Assembly: GCA_002794785.1 (NCBI GenBank)
Contig: NBBA01000011.1
Coordinates: forward strand, 682,001 to 746,000
Source: Coniferiporia sulphurascens
Lineage: Eukaryota; Basidiomycota; Agaricomycetes; Hymenochaetales; Hymenochaetaceae
Length of the DNA: 64,000 bases
Direction of reading: 5' to 3'
Position 1 is the first letter of the stretch; the number at the start of each line of letters is the position of its first letter. The notes under the pieces are model-generated. The model saw nothing but the letters and a program-made list of their open reading frames with translations, made no database searches and was not told the origin of the DNA. This document shows positions 45,995-57,635 of this stretch, one piece after another. The translations under genes and the position numbers were made by a program.

Positions 45995-46510
45995 ACACAA
46001 TTGATGGGAGCCAAGTATAGCACATCACACAGCAGGACCAATTAGGAAATCAGGAGAAGCATCATAGGTATAGTAGTATCCAAGAATGGTTACCTTAGGT
46101 ATTATACTGTATGACTTGATGGAAACTCGACAAAGGTTCTGGCATAAGATAAAGATAGCACGGTAGGCTGTAGAACATACCGGAATATGTAAACTGACTC
46201 ATAGGAAGCTAAGAATAGTAAATAGCATGTACAGGATTATACTGGAACATTCCTATGACTTATAAATCAAGAGTAGTATATTGTAGTATCTACCAGAACA
46301 TAGTAAATAGACTACAACATGTAGGGTATAAAAGCCCAATGTAAAATTGCAGTAAAAAGCAGTTTAATTCATCTCTTGTCTCTTACCACCATCATCAGCT
46401 CTAACACTCTAGCAAGTGAAGGGTATCAAGCCTACCCTAAACTAACTAGTATCATTGTGTGAATCTGTTATCACTTGTTTCTAACCCTTAATCAGGGAGC
46501 AAATCTAACA
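45995..46510 (-). repeat. repeat family F, right copy (inverted)
   Basis: About 516 bp; its reverse complement starts TGTTAGATTTGCTCCC and follows the left copy at 33679 with scattered substitutions. It marks the right limit of the repeat block. Confidence 0.6.
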
Positions 46511-47479
46511 CTCAGGCTGCATTGTCTATTATTTTTGCAGCACAATGCAGCACAAATCACATGAGTTTTGGCTTTCGCCAACATTTATGAAAACGGCAGT
46601 AAGGTGAAGAAAAGCACACCGAACAAACGAACGAAAAACACAAGCGAAACACACCGCTATATTTTCTCTCTCTTTCTCTCTACAAAGGATTAAGCTATTA
46701 TCGTACAGAAATACAAAGGAGCAAGACATCCGTAGACACACGGAACGCTCGCCGTCCTGAAAATTCCGAGTCGAATGGCAGCGGCGGCGTAGGAAGTGGA
46801 GGGAGGGAGAAGAAAGAAAGGCGAGGGAAGGCCCAAGAGCCAAAGGGGTATGTGTAGAATACCAGAATGTCAATGTCGATGTGTATAGGCAGCAGTTGCG
46901 TCTCCCTTTGTCCATAGTGTTCCAACAGAACCGAGACCGAGTTCCCGTATGTCCCCAGGCTCCTAGGTCTGCGATAGAGTGCGAGCGAACGTGCGCTGAA
47001 GCTAAAATGAAGGGGGAATAGGGGGTGGGAAATAAGGGACAAGTGAGCGAGGGACAGGAACAGGAACGCAGAAGCGGCGGGGTGGAGCGGAGCAAGGGCA
47101 AAAGCGAACAAGGCAGACGAAGATGATGTGTTTTCGAAAAGATGGTTCAGTATTTGCAGGCATGGGAAAGCAGCCGGAGTACAGACTCGAAACGGGGGGA
47201 GCACAGAAGGGGAAGGAAAGGAAGCAGACAACGGGAAACGGGAAACGGAAAGCGTCACGGCGAAAAAAAATGCGCAGAATTATACGTATAATCGAGGTGG
47301 TAAGAAAACAGGTGTTGAACTCAGATGGCGAAAACACAAATTTGGAAAAAATAATATCACTGCTGTAAAATCGTAAAAATAGATCGTAAAAAAATATTCA
47401 AAAATCAAATCAAATCAGATCGAACCAATAACCATCCAAATCCCATATCCAAGTAAAGCAAAAAACGCAAGACCCTCTG
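46511..47479. other. intergenic, purine-rich 3' flank of the channel gene
   Basis: Return to non-repetitive DNA. The plus strand is purine-rich (46740-47280), producing long but meaningless minus-strand frames rich in Ser, Phe and Pro. A CT-rich run (TTCTCTCTCTTTCTCTC) lies near 46663. No gene is supported. Confidence 0.45.
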
Positions 47480-50400
47480 TCACAAAGCATCCTCTCCAGG
47501 CGGTGCACCGCTGATATCAACGTGCCCACTAACATCCATCACCGCACGCGAAGTCGACGCATCCACACCCGCCTCAAGACAATCCGCCTCCTCCGAGCGC
47601 GCAAACCCAAGCACGTCCGTGGGGATCCACACGATGCGCTGTGGCGCACCGACCGCGGGGTGCGTAAAGTCCTGAGGCTCCGTCTCAGCGTCCCTCCCGT
47701 GCTCGACGAGCGCCGCCTTCTCGCTGTGCTCGGGGTTCCCGTCTACATCGCCAGAACCGGATCCGGTACCAGAGTTGTACTCCCCAGATCCTGACATTTT
47801 GTGCTTGGGGGCTGAGTTGCGCGTAGACTGGCGCGTGACGGCGCCTGCGTCCGCCGAGCCCGTGTGCGCCTTCTCCGAGAGTGACAGCGGGAGGTAGTTC
47901 AAAAGCGGTCCGTACGAGTTGTTAATCATCAAGTGGAAGCAAGCCTGCATAGCAAAATAAGCATTAATATACTTCGCCACATCGCCGAGAAAGAAGAATG
48001 AACTCACGGTAAAGACGATGAGAACAATCATAATCGCGCCCTCCGGGATCGCGCTCGCCTTGTTGTTCGCATCACGGGCAAGGAAGTACAGCGCAGCCAT
48101 ACAGATCTGCTGAATGTACAACCCAACGAATACATGCTGGATAGCCTTGGGGAAGAAGAGTCCACCGGTCTCACTCGCCGTAGGCTGCTCGAGCTGATAC
48201 AAGAAGAGGTACTTCCACAGATAGTAGAACAGTATGAATGTAAAGCACGCGAGACCGTTGATGATCGGAGAGATGACGGAGTATGCAATGGCTGCGGGCG
48301 CGTGAAGTCAGCTTGCGCAATCTTTAAAGACATTACATGCGAGACTCACCGATGACAACGAGGAGAGTCGTCGTGGGGAAAAGCGTGCCCCATGACACAC
48401 CACGCAGCGTATATTTGATGTTATACACCGAACGAGGCGTGCTGCCAAGTATGAACAGCTTCACATAGTAAATGATCAAAGGAACGATCTGCAAGAAGCC
48501 GGACGCTGAGCCCGAAAGACCCTGAAGAATTATATATCTAAAAACCGAACGATTTAGATAAGTTCAGCGCGGGGGCAGCTAAGACGTACGTGAGGAAGAA
48601 CGTGGACGCCTGAGGGAGATTCTTTGCGAGGATGCTCGGGATGGATGTCGGGTTGCTGACGAGTTCAGGAAGCGCAGAAATAATGCCAGACGCAAGCGTT
48701 ACAACCAAGAACGAGTGCTAAAGACAAACGAGAGTGAGCCAAATTACTACTTATTGCATGTCAGAGTAAGAAAAATAACGTACGATGACTTGGAAAATGA
48801 AGAAACGTGTCATGAGGCTGAGTTCAACGTCGGTGCGGCGCGGTGTGCCTTCGAACTTGGAAAGCACACGGAGAATGATAGGAAGAAGCATCATGAGCAC
48901 CGCAAGGAGCACGGGGGGAAGGATACCCTCGATAATGCCGAGCGCGGTAGGCGGGATTTTGCAGAGCCACGCGAGCCAGCTATAGGTGGTGCACAGGCCC
49001 GCGACGTTCGACACCAAACCAACAAACGCAACTGTATGCATAGCATTAAAAATGGTAGATGCTCAAAGACAAATAATATAAACGTACCCGGAATCGCCCA
49101 GAAGATAATAAGGGCAGCCGTAATCGCGTAACTGATGAGGATGCGTATTTTCATCTCGTAAGGGTTCATTCCAAGATTACCCCAGATGACGTCGTCCGGC
49201 GCGACTCCAACGTGCCGCCCAGACATACGGTATGGCTCGTGGTGCGTGAGAAGTTGTCCAGCCATGTGCGCGGCCGCCTGGTTGTGGAACAGGACGAACG
49301 CACTGTTCAGCGGCGGGTACGTTTCCGTCTGTGCTCCCTCGCTCCTCACAGACGAGTTATCGCTCGCCTTCCCCTCGTTCTTTGCGTCCGATTTCTCGCC
49401 ACCTTTTTTGCGCGACACGAGTCCGAGTACACCGCCGGTCTTCTGCGACCTAGTCACGACGTCAGGCGAGGAAGCTTCGTTGCGCAGCACAGTGCGACCC
49501 TTATCCAACTCCGCAGTCGTCTCTACGATTTCCGCACGCGCCCACGCGATACTATCGACCTTCTTTCCAATGAGCGGGAGCGAAAACGGCATCGGGCCCG
49601 CGGGGAGGCGGTGCGACGGGCGATCAGCTTCAGGGACGAGTGTGGCCAAGTCCACTTCTCCGTCTGCAGTAGCGGGACCGCGCTCTGGGTCTGTATTCTT
49701 CCCATCTTTCGCACCGCCGGCCTTCGCTTCAGCCTTGAGGCGCTTAGCGTGCGCATCGGCGGCGGCTTTAAGGAGTGACGTCTCGGCAGATTCGAGTTTG
49801 TTGCATGCTGCGAGGCGGCGGTTGTACAGATCAGGGAGCTCCTTGAGGTCGCGGTTGAGCCAGACCTTCTTAACACCGCCAGGAAGGTTTGAAAACAGCT
49901 TTTCGATGGAACGCTCGCTGAGCATGCGAGAAGGCACGCCGGTGACGAGGACAGTGTGCGCCTGAGCGGATGCAGCGTACGTCGGGTCAACAAGGTATTG
50001 TTGTCGCATCGTAACAAAGTTCTTCATCTCCGATCTGATAACGTACCAAATCCAAACTGCATGGCAACATCTCAGCAACAAAGTTTGTGATGAATGAACG
50101 GAGAAAGGAATGGAAACGCACAGGTAAAGAACCAAGTAAGTACGAGATGAGCTGCGTAGCGCGGTTGTTGGCCTGTACCGACATTACCGAAGGTAAACTT
50201 GTCGAGGCCAGACTTTCCTGAGCTTGTGCCGACGGACGTGATAGGGAGCAATATGACCCAAGAAACGATCCAGATGGGAAGGAGAATCTTGACGACCATT
50301 CGAAGGAAACGAACGAAGAAATATGCGTCCATTCCATTTTGATGCAGAATGTCGTGGTAATCCGTCTTCCATACTGCAAGCGGCCAAGCGAGGAGACGGG

Positions 50401-50709
50401 AAGCAAGGGGAGGGGAGCGTTTGCTGTTCAAAGTCAGGGTGAGGGGTAATGGAAAGAAAAGCGATAAGTCAGACTGACTCTTCGGATGGGATATAGGATC
50501 TGGGTTCGTATATGGCTCTGAATCGCGGACGAAGGATAGTGAAGGCAAGAAGTTCAACGCCAAATACAGCCGCGTTCAGCCATAAGGCTGTAGTAAAAGT
50601 TTTTGTAGAAGCCGACGACGCGGACGAAATGTCCGACCTAAATGCAGAAAAGAAAAGGTTAGAGGCCACACGATGGGGACGGAGAGCAAAAAAGAGAAAA
50701 GACGCACAT
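47480..50709 (-). CDS. CSC1/TMEM63-family channel (RSN1_7TM/DUF221 protein)
   Basis: Nine minus-strand exons: 50709-50708, 50637-50479, 50423-50122, 50056-49088, 49031-48784, 48717-48590, 48537-48350, 48291-48008 and 47944-47480, 914 residues. CSC1/OSCA/TMEM63 proteins are mechanically or osmotically gated cation channels of plasma or internal membranes. N-terminal TM regions are seen (FTTALWLNAAVFGVELLAFT; ILLPIWIVSWVILLPI; VLTWFFTFWIWYVI). A large charged cytosolic loop follows, with HTVLVTGVPSRM (RRM-like start) and an Ala/Lys-rich insert. Then come the RSN1_7TM helices, including MNPYEMKIRILISYAITAALIIFWAIP, LFILGSTPRSVY and the long FILFYYLWKYLFLYQ. The Ser/Gly-rich C-tail is polar. The start codon is split AT|G by a 70 bp phase-2 intron, giving MSDISSASSASTK. 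Confidence 0.88.
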
Positions 50710-51241
50710 GGTAGGGGAGGAAACGATGCGAGACAGGTCGAGGACGGGATCAGGTCCTTATAGGCGGTCTAATTTTACCCGAATTAGGACCCCGAAGTTT
50801 TAGATCAGGGTCTGAGTCTGACGTCAGCGATCTGCATGTTCACAGCTTCGGAATTGACAGAAGTTACACCACCCGACACCGACACCGACACCGACGATGT
50901 CGTCCCCCGCCCCGCTCGACATCGCTCCTCACAATAAACTAATTATTCATTCTTCCTCCACCATTTCTTTTTGATTTTTAATTTCTCAAGCCTCGTTCTT
51001 GGTCTAAATCCGTTCTCTACAAGCATCTCTTCTGCTGGACCATTCCTTTTTCACACTACTCCCATACTCGCTTCCGAGTTGCGAGCTAGTTTTAGTGTTT
51101 AGGCACGGCCCGTCCAAATCGCCTGCCCGATTCCATCAAATTTTCGACGAATCTGTGCGTTTCTTCCGTGTAAGGTTACGCGCTCCCACGCGCAGCCCAT
51201 GCTTCCTTGCACACCACCTTCGCCGCAAGACGGCCAAAGGC
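50710..51241. promoter_or_regulatory. divergent promoter region
   Basis: 532 bp between the divergent channel gene and the oxidoreductase-like gene. A CCGACA hexamer repeat (about four units) lies at 50872-50895, and T/C-rich tracts near 50940-51060 lie upstream of the plus-strand gene. No TATA box was assigned. Confidence 0.4.
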
Positions 51242-51969
51242 ATGCTCCGCGCTGCTAGCGCCAGTCTACGCACAGCGACAGCGGCACCGTCTCCCCCTCG
51301 CCGTCTCGTGCACACCCCCGCCCGCATCCGTGTTACCACTCCCACCCCTGGAGCGGGCGATGCTCCTCTTGACCGCTTGAAGCACTCCTCCAGAGGCGGG
51401 CAGGACCTCACCCACCGCTATACTCGCCTCGAGCGTGCCCTTCGCGGAAAGCAGGGCTACGTTCGCGACATACAGGATATCGCAGATGCGACTTTGGCGC
51501 ATGCCACGTCCACTACTGTACCTGCGTTCACGCGGAAGTTAAGACAAAAGCAGCCGCTTGTCTTCGCCGGTCTGACGATCCCAGACGAGCCACAAGCTCC
51601 AGGACCCGACGGTACGACCTGCATGCTCGTACCCCTTACCATGCACAACACATTAACCACCCTCATAATACAGAATGCTGCATGTCCGGCTGTGCCATCT
51701 GCGTACACGACCTACACCGCGAGTCTCTCTCCGCGCACGCCACCGCCCTCGCCGCCATCCGCGCCACTCTCTTCGCGCGCGGCGTCCCAGAGAAAACATG
51801 GCCTCCACAGCTCTACCAAACATCAACATCGTCCCCTACGCGCGACCCCGTGCTGAGTGCATTCGAGCAGATGGAGATGCAGCTCGCCGCGCGTCGCGCT
51901 GTGCCGACGCCCGAGGGTATGAAGGCGGAAATGGTGACGCGGCCAGGCCCGGTGACGACGGGTGGGTAG
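51242..51969 (+). CDS. oxidoreductase-like domain protein (OXLD1 type), mitochondrial
   Basis: Two exons, 51242-51611 and 51674-51969 (62 bp intron, phase 1), 221 residues. The N-terminus MLRAASASLRTATAAPSPP is Arg/Ser/Ala-rich without acids, a typical mitochondrial presequence. The signature of the Oxidored-like domain, ECCMSGCAICVHDLHRESL, spans the exon junction; its four Cys (CC, C, C) are characteristic and may bind metal. The family's biochemical role is poorly known; the name comes from sequence resemblance. The start is the first ATG of the frame. The gene is divergent from the channel gene. Confidence 0.8.
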
Positions 51970-54844
51970 CTGCGCCTTCACCTCGAAGAAGGGAGTTACG
52001 GCCAATCTGACCATGCTCGTGTTTGAGCCACAGCAGCTACTGAGATGGGCGTGAGTGCGGGCGCGCTACTCGAGGCGCTTTCCTGGATGGTTTTCAGTCG
52101 TCGGTGACTGAGGCAAGGCAAGGCTGACGCCTCTTGTCGGCAAACTGCATTGCTCGCGGTCGATGACAAATCCCGCTACCTGAAAGCCCGCTATCGAGAA
52201 AGCCCGTCAACCGTTAATTGAAGGAACCTCCCATCGGATACGGGCTGCTCGCACGACTACGCATTCATTCACACAACACTAACGGACGGATAGCGCACCT
52301 TTCCCATATGCCATACCACGCATACAACACGCATGTACATACCATACACCCAAGCATCCGCCCTTGATACCTTAACAAGCTCAATCTAGTCCAGAAAGCA
52401 GGCAAATAGATCATATCCATATGTGAGGTTCTGCAGTTCAGAGTCAAACGCCGATCCATCAGATTCAGTCGATATGGAAGTTAAAAATAATACTTTTTCT
52501 AAGTGCGAAAATGCACGCTTGCGTCCTTGCGTCTGCGTCTGCGGACCCCCGGGGACCAGCCTCGTGCTGAATCAACGGATGGGCCATCCCATCCGGTAAC
52601 CAGTACTAGCACTGTTCTAATCTCTAAACTTACTCCCACTGGAAGTGCGGGCGCGAGCTGCGACCCGTATTGTGTGAATGCGAGTGAATACAAGGAAGTA
52701 AGTACTGTATGTATGTATTGTATTGCCTTTGCTTGGTGGCGCCTGATGTCCACCATCCAGTCATCCAGCCATCCAGCATTCAGTATTTAGCAACGTTCAA
52801 CGTGCGCGCCAACCCTGTGTGACCCGGGCCCGGGCCCGGGTTCCGTCCGACACGTGTCAAACCGGACTAGAAACGTATTGGATTGGATAAAAACAGACTG
52901 GATTAGAAGTTAAGAAGTGGACTGGAATGGATGGACTGGACTGTGACAGCTCGCTCGGAACGAAGCTCAGGCTCGGACTCAGGGACTAGTACTGGTACTC
53001 GTAGAAATTGGAAATTCAAAGGGCTTCGCGGCTTATTAAACGTAATCATAGAGCGGGCGAGCGGAGCGAACTAGCGTGGCCTTGAGGTTGAGATAATATT
53101 AATGGGAGTGAGTTGTTGCCGCAGCCGAAACTATACACGCAAATAACTTACCATGGGCGCTTCAAGTCGCCCGACTCCCGACTCCCGAGCCCGACTCCCG
53201 AGATCCCCGTTCCGAATCCGCCCTGCCGCGTGCTGTGGCCCGTCACCGGTACGTCCGAGTCGGCGCTATATTTCCCAGACCTCATTGAAACCCCCTCCCC
53301 TGCGTGTTGGAGTACTAATGTATGTATGGTATTTACGTATTGCACGGTGCACACACGCAATCCGAGTCTGCTGATACTCCACTGTACTTCTTACGGTTTT
53401 AGTTGCTGGACAGGATAACGGTTCATGCACTGTACTTCTGCGTGCCTATCGTACCTGTATTTCTGTATTTATGGACTACGATACAGCTGTAAGGCACGCC
53501 AGTAACCCAACACCTGTTTTTTGAAACCTTCACTCGATATACAGTTTGGTACTATCAGCTGCTTGAGTGTTTCCACCCTGAGATGGTTTCCGCAGCGCCG
53601 GCCGCTTAAATACCAGGCTAGAAAATGTTGTGCCCCTCCGATTTCATTCTTCTTCTGTTCGTTTTGCGGCCTTGCAGGCAGAGGTGTGCCTCAGATAACA
53701 GATAAAAACAAATTAGTTTATTTGATCGAGAATCGGGCGAGAAAATCTGGAATCACCTGGAAAAGCAAGTTCGAACTGAAGACATGCAAAAAACGGTCTA
53801 GGAGTATAGCTTATGGAGCACCACTTATAATCAACTGAACTGAAGACATGCAAAAAAAAACAGTCCAAAAGTATATATTGTAGGGCACCACCGTGACTTA
53901 TAACCAATTTATTTGCTTTGTTCTAAAATGTAGTTCACGTTAGCTTCATCACTTTTTTCACTTTTCGAAGGCAGATATTAATGAGGGAACTGCTTTAATA
54001 GAACAAAAGCAAATTCCTGAATCCTGAGGGCAAGTACTCGTCCGGAGTCGAGGACTGGAGGTCAACTCAGGAAAGATGCAATTCGGACTGAGAAGGCTGG
54101 AGAATGGCTGAGTGATCAGTTATTTACCTTTTAAATATAATTTACCACTCATCGTGCTGATGGGGAAATGGACCCCGCTTCTAAGTATATGCATATACTG
54201 TAGTTGGCGTATTTATGTTGCTATGGCTTGTCATTATCTGGTGCATACATGGACATATCAGTGATCTATAACTGTACGTGCTAGTGTCCGAGTCCAGAAA
54301 AGAAAGTCAAACTATTATCTATTTGGACCTTGCTGAGCCTTCTGGCGGAAAGCATGACGGTGGACTAAGCTGCACTGTAAATCTAGGAGGCATGTAATAA
54401 TAAAGAAGAAAGAGTGTTGAATTATGAGATCATGTCTGATGATGCAAACGAGATAATATAAATAAACGGAAAACCAATTCGCAGTAAATACAGCGTCTTG
54501 CAACTCGAAGATGACGATGAAACGGAGCCTTTTATTGCATCAACATATGACAGTAAACGAATTGCTTCAATAAATCGGGATTTAACAGGTAAGAAAGATC
54601 CACGTGGGATCACCACTGTAGTTTATAACTGATACATTAAGGTCCCGCATAACATGACCTCATCCGCAGGCGCCGGTGGGTGCCTTCTGATACTCGGCCC
54701 AGCTCCGGTGTGGGAGTTGCTGTGCTTTTTGGTGTACACGCTGGCTGTGTTAGCTTACGAAGCTACCGTCGTACCTTCTACTGGAATCTGAGTCACTCTT
54801 TTGGCTTTTTCTTTTACGTCTTCGTTTCAGGAAACAATCCGCGC
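51970..54844. other. gene-poor interval with simple repeats
   Basis: 2.9 kb before family copy C. Simple sequence includes a CCCGGG triple near 52827, GGACTGGA-type phrases at 52860-52940 and CCCGACTC units near 53170. About 53773-53911 holds a tandem duplication listed separately. Frames here are short. A T/C-rich run (54800-54835) ending in an AG just before the copy C start codon belongs to its leader. Confidence 0.45.
53773..53911. repeat. two-unit tandem duplication
   Basis: Unit 1 begins GAACTGAAGACATGC at 53773 and unit 2 begins with the same 15 bases at 53837. Both run into an A-rich tract and end in CACTTATAAT / GACTTATAAC. Units are about 64 and 75 bp and diverged. Confidence 0.6.
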
Positions 54845-57087
54845 ATGACAAGCTCATACGGGCCCGGGACTTTCCATAACGCGGACGAGCTATCTCTCCT
54901 GGTCTGCTCTATTGTGAGCTCGAACGAAACTGCGGATGATCTCCCCGGTCCAGGACGCATTGTCGGGAACATCTTCTTTTGCGCAGGAAAAGTTCTCGAA
55001 AGACGTCTAGGCAATATCGCAGAGCGTTTGGGCTTCGGGCCGCGGGCAGCTGCGGTTAGAATACAGAGGCGGCGCAAAAAAGCCGCCGGCATCACCGCCT
55101 ATTCCGCCCCGCGACCGCTAACAAGGTCTTCCAAGGACGAAACCAAGGCGGTCGAGAGGGACTGTAGGCGCCTACTCGGATACGTCAGGTATCGTTTGGG
55201 ACACTAACAGGGACTGGGCTGACTTTCTAAACCTTACTTCTCTAGGTCGAATGTACCATCAACGAAGAAACAAGCACTGGACGTCATTACGGACCTCTCC
55301 GTTAAGGATGGCATTGTCCGAGAGGTCCTCAGCGTCATGGGCGCCGTAAAAGTTATTGAGTCATTAAGAAGTGATCCTACGCTTTGGTTTTACTACGGTT
55401 CTTCACTTCAAAGTAGTTCTCGAAAGGCGCTCACTTCTCTTGCCGACGTCGAGATAAATGTCCTTGCACAAAACATTGCGGCCGAGACAGACATTTCAGT
55501 GCGGCAGGTTTTTTTCTGGAGAATCGTGGTTTATCTGTGGTGTGCCGCATCCGATTCGTTATATTTCAATCTTTAAAATGAAACTTGATGAATATGTACC
55601 AGCGACTCTGACCGTTCCTTTCTGGTCATCCGGCACATTCGACGATTATTCGAATGTTCCTGTGGCTATTTTGCGTGGAGCAATGTTGTCGAGCAAGTGG
55701 TAAACTTCATCGGCTCTTCCCCTAATGATTTTGAATGGGAAGAAGGTGACCAACTCCTTGCGTATTTGTTCGGGTGGTTTACCAACACGATGTTTCCTCT
55801 TCAAACGTTTGACTGCGAAGATATTTTCAGTACTATTCTCGAAAGGATTCTTCGGTAGGTCCTCATTGTGCAATAGAATTTACGAGTCCTCTGGGATAAA
55901 TGATTTCCTTTTCATTTAGGTATGCAGACAAACTGCCCCGTACTATCGACTCGGAGGCTTTCCGGAGATGGCTCACGCAACTTGACGAATCCAAGAACGA
56001 CTTCCTCTGCGCGCACTACTTCATGTATCTGCTCGTGCGGAATATTATCAGTATGAATAGTGCGGATGAAGCCGACCTAGACAACCTCCGCATTGATTTG
56101 AACCACCTGCAAACCACGTATCCACACGCTTATTTGCGGCCACTCTTGCAAAGAATCTCATGCCTGCCCGACCTCGTCCTATGCAAGATCGCATATAAAC
56201 GACAAAAGCGCTTATTTCACCACATATCCGTGATTTTGCAGCCCATGGAGTTACAAGCTCTGTGCCTAGAGCTCGCATCCTATACGAATAGGTGTGTTGA
56301 AAAGGTAACTGCCATATTGTGGTACTTACTGTACTTCGTAACTTTAACTTTGCAAGCAACCAAACTGTGCTCCGGGAGCGTTCGATGCACTGCGCCAGTG
56401 TACTTCTGCATACCGATATCTATTTCCGAGCCGCAATGATGCAGGCATTCGTGTCTACCGGGTTTGCAGCTACACCAGATTTTTCGATGATGGTTGAAGA
56501 GTCCACGAGATTGTGCAGGCCTCTGCCCTATTATTATGGTCGCAGTTATCTCTACAGGCACTGTGACGCCGGTGGACATCTTATACACCTTCGGGTAAGT
56601 CAATCTGTCCATCATGTTTAAAGCACGAATGAAAATGGTCTTACCTTTCATCGTTTAATAGAACAGCGGAGACGTCTGTGTGGAAACCTGCGGAGGAGCA
56701 CGCAAGCACGTCCTAAAAATGAACACCCGCGACGTACTCGACCTGAGCGTACCACGCGGAGCCACGTTTTCCTGCAGAGGCCACTATCCCCTCCTTGCAG
56801 GATACACGGCGGAAGGTAAACCAACCTACGTCGCCAAGGCTTGTTTCACGAATGACCGCCAATGGAAGCACTGTGCTATCACCGAGGGAACCAGACCCGA
56901 AGACGTACGCATCCAGGAGTATTCATCGCGCGGAAACAAGAAGGAGATTGAGCCTGATTTTCTGGTTGTGTATGTTCTGCGCTATGCACCAGTTGCGTAT
57001 GCCGAAGTCGGGTGTTATGGTGAGGCCGTGGACGGCAAAGTTGGTCTGGACGCGACTGGTCCGTTCTGCTGGAAGCCCATACCATGA
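54845..57087 (+). CDS. NETADNLPGPGR-motif family protein, copy C (best-preserved copy)
   Basis: Six exons: 54845-55188, 55246-55539, 55603-55854, 55920-56291, 56357-56594 and 56662-57087; 641 residues; intron phases 2,2,2,2,0 and lengths 57-67 bp. Exon 1 has a single motif SSNETADDLPGPGRIVG followed by CAGKVLERRLGNIAERLGFG and ends CRRLLGYV. Exon 2: KKQALDVITDLSVKD, GAVKVIESL, SSLQSSSRKAL, DVEINVLAQ. Exon 3: DSDRSFLVIRHIRRLFE and PNDFEWEEGDQLLAYLFGW. Exon 4: YADKLPRTIDSEAFRRWL, TTYPHAYLRPLLQRI. Exon 5: YYYGRSYLYRHCDAGGHLIH. Exon 6: RGATFSCRGHYPLLAGYTAE, PTYVAKACF, ITEGTRPEDV, VGLDATGPFCW. No secretion signal, membrane segment or known enzyme motif is seen. Exon 6 resembles a DM9/DUF3421-type module (inference). 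The start is the only in-frame ATG upstream of the motif. Confidence 0.78.
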
Positions 57088-57635
57088 AATGAAATTGTCA
57101 ATCTAGTCTGAGGGGTGAGAGAAGACTAGGGGATTGTCGTAGTACGAAGCAACGTGAGGTTAAAGCGAGGATTAAGAAATTGAGTGTTGGGAGGGACCGA
57201 AAAGGAATGAAATGTATGACTACTATATCATATTGCCATATTGGTATCTACACAGGATCGTCGCGATTTATAAACTTCCTCCGAGTCATCACACCGTTCT
57301 GTCTGTTCCCGTTGTCTGCCCTCCCGCGCGATATACCAAAGAAAAGATACAAAACTCAGACACAGGCTAATGAACAGGCGCAGATGCACGAAGACTGAAC
57401 CAGAAGCTTCGTTAAACTACCCCTACTAATTCTGACTTCGGATGCCGGCAAAGCGCTTCCGTGCCGCTTGTGGCAAGAACATGCTTCAGTGCGAAAATTG
57501 TTGTACAACCCGGACACGACACACAGGCCAGCTATTCCTCACACGTAGAAGCTGTACAACGAAGTTACGAGTTTTGCCTCCTACTAGAATCTAGCTTTCG
57601 GGTCTCTTTTGCTTTTCCTTCCCCAAGCGTTGCTT
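57088..57635. other. intergenic between tandem family copies
   Basis: 548 bp between copy C and pseudogene D. It likely holds the former promoter of copy D. The T/C-rich stretch (57590-57622) before the ATG resembles the leader of copy C. Confidence 0.4.

Noticed and set aside
46529..47258. Long minus-strand frames of 190 and 186 codons
   Set aside because: They are read from purine/pyrimidine-biased DNA, mutually overlapping in different frames, rich in Ser/Phe/Pro, and without motifs.
49186..49965. 259-codon plus-strand frame inside the channel gene
   Set aside because: It is antisense to the well-supported exon 4 of the CSC1-type gene and has no family features.
51095..51241. Upstream extension of the oxidoreductase-like ORF
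   Set aside because: The extension has no ATG; the ATG at 51242 gives a clean mitochondrial presequence.
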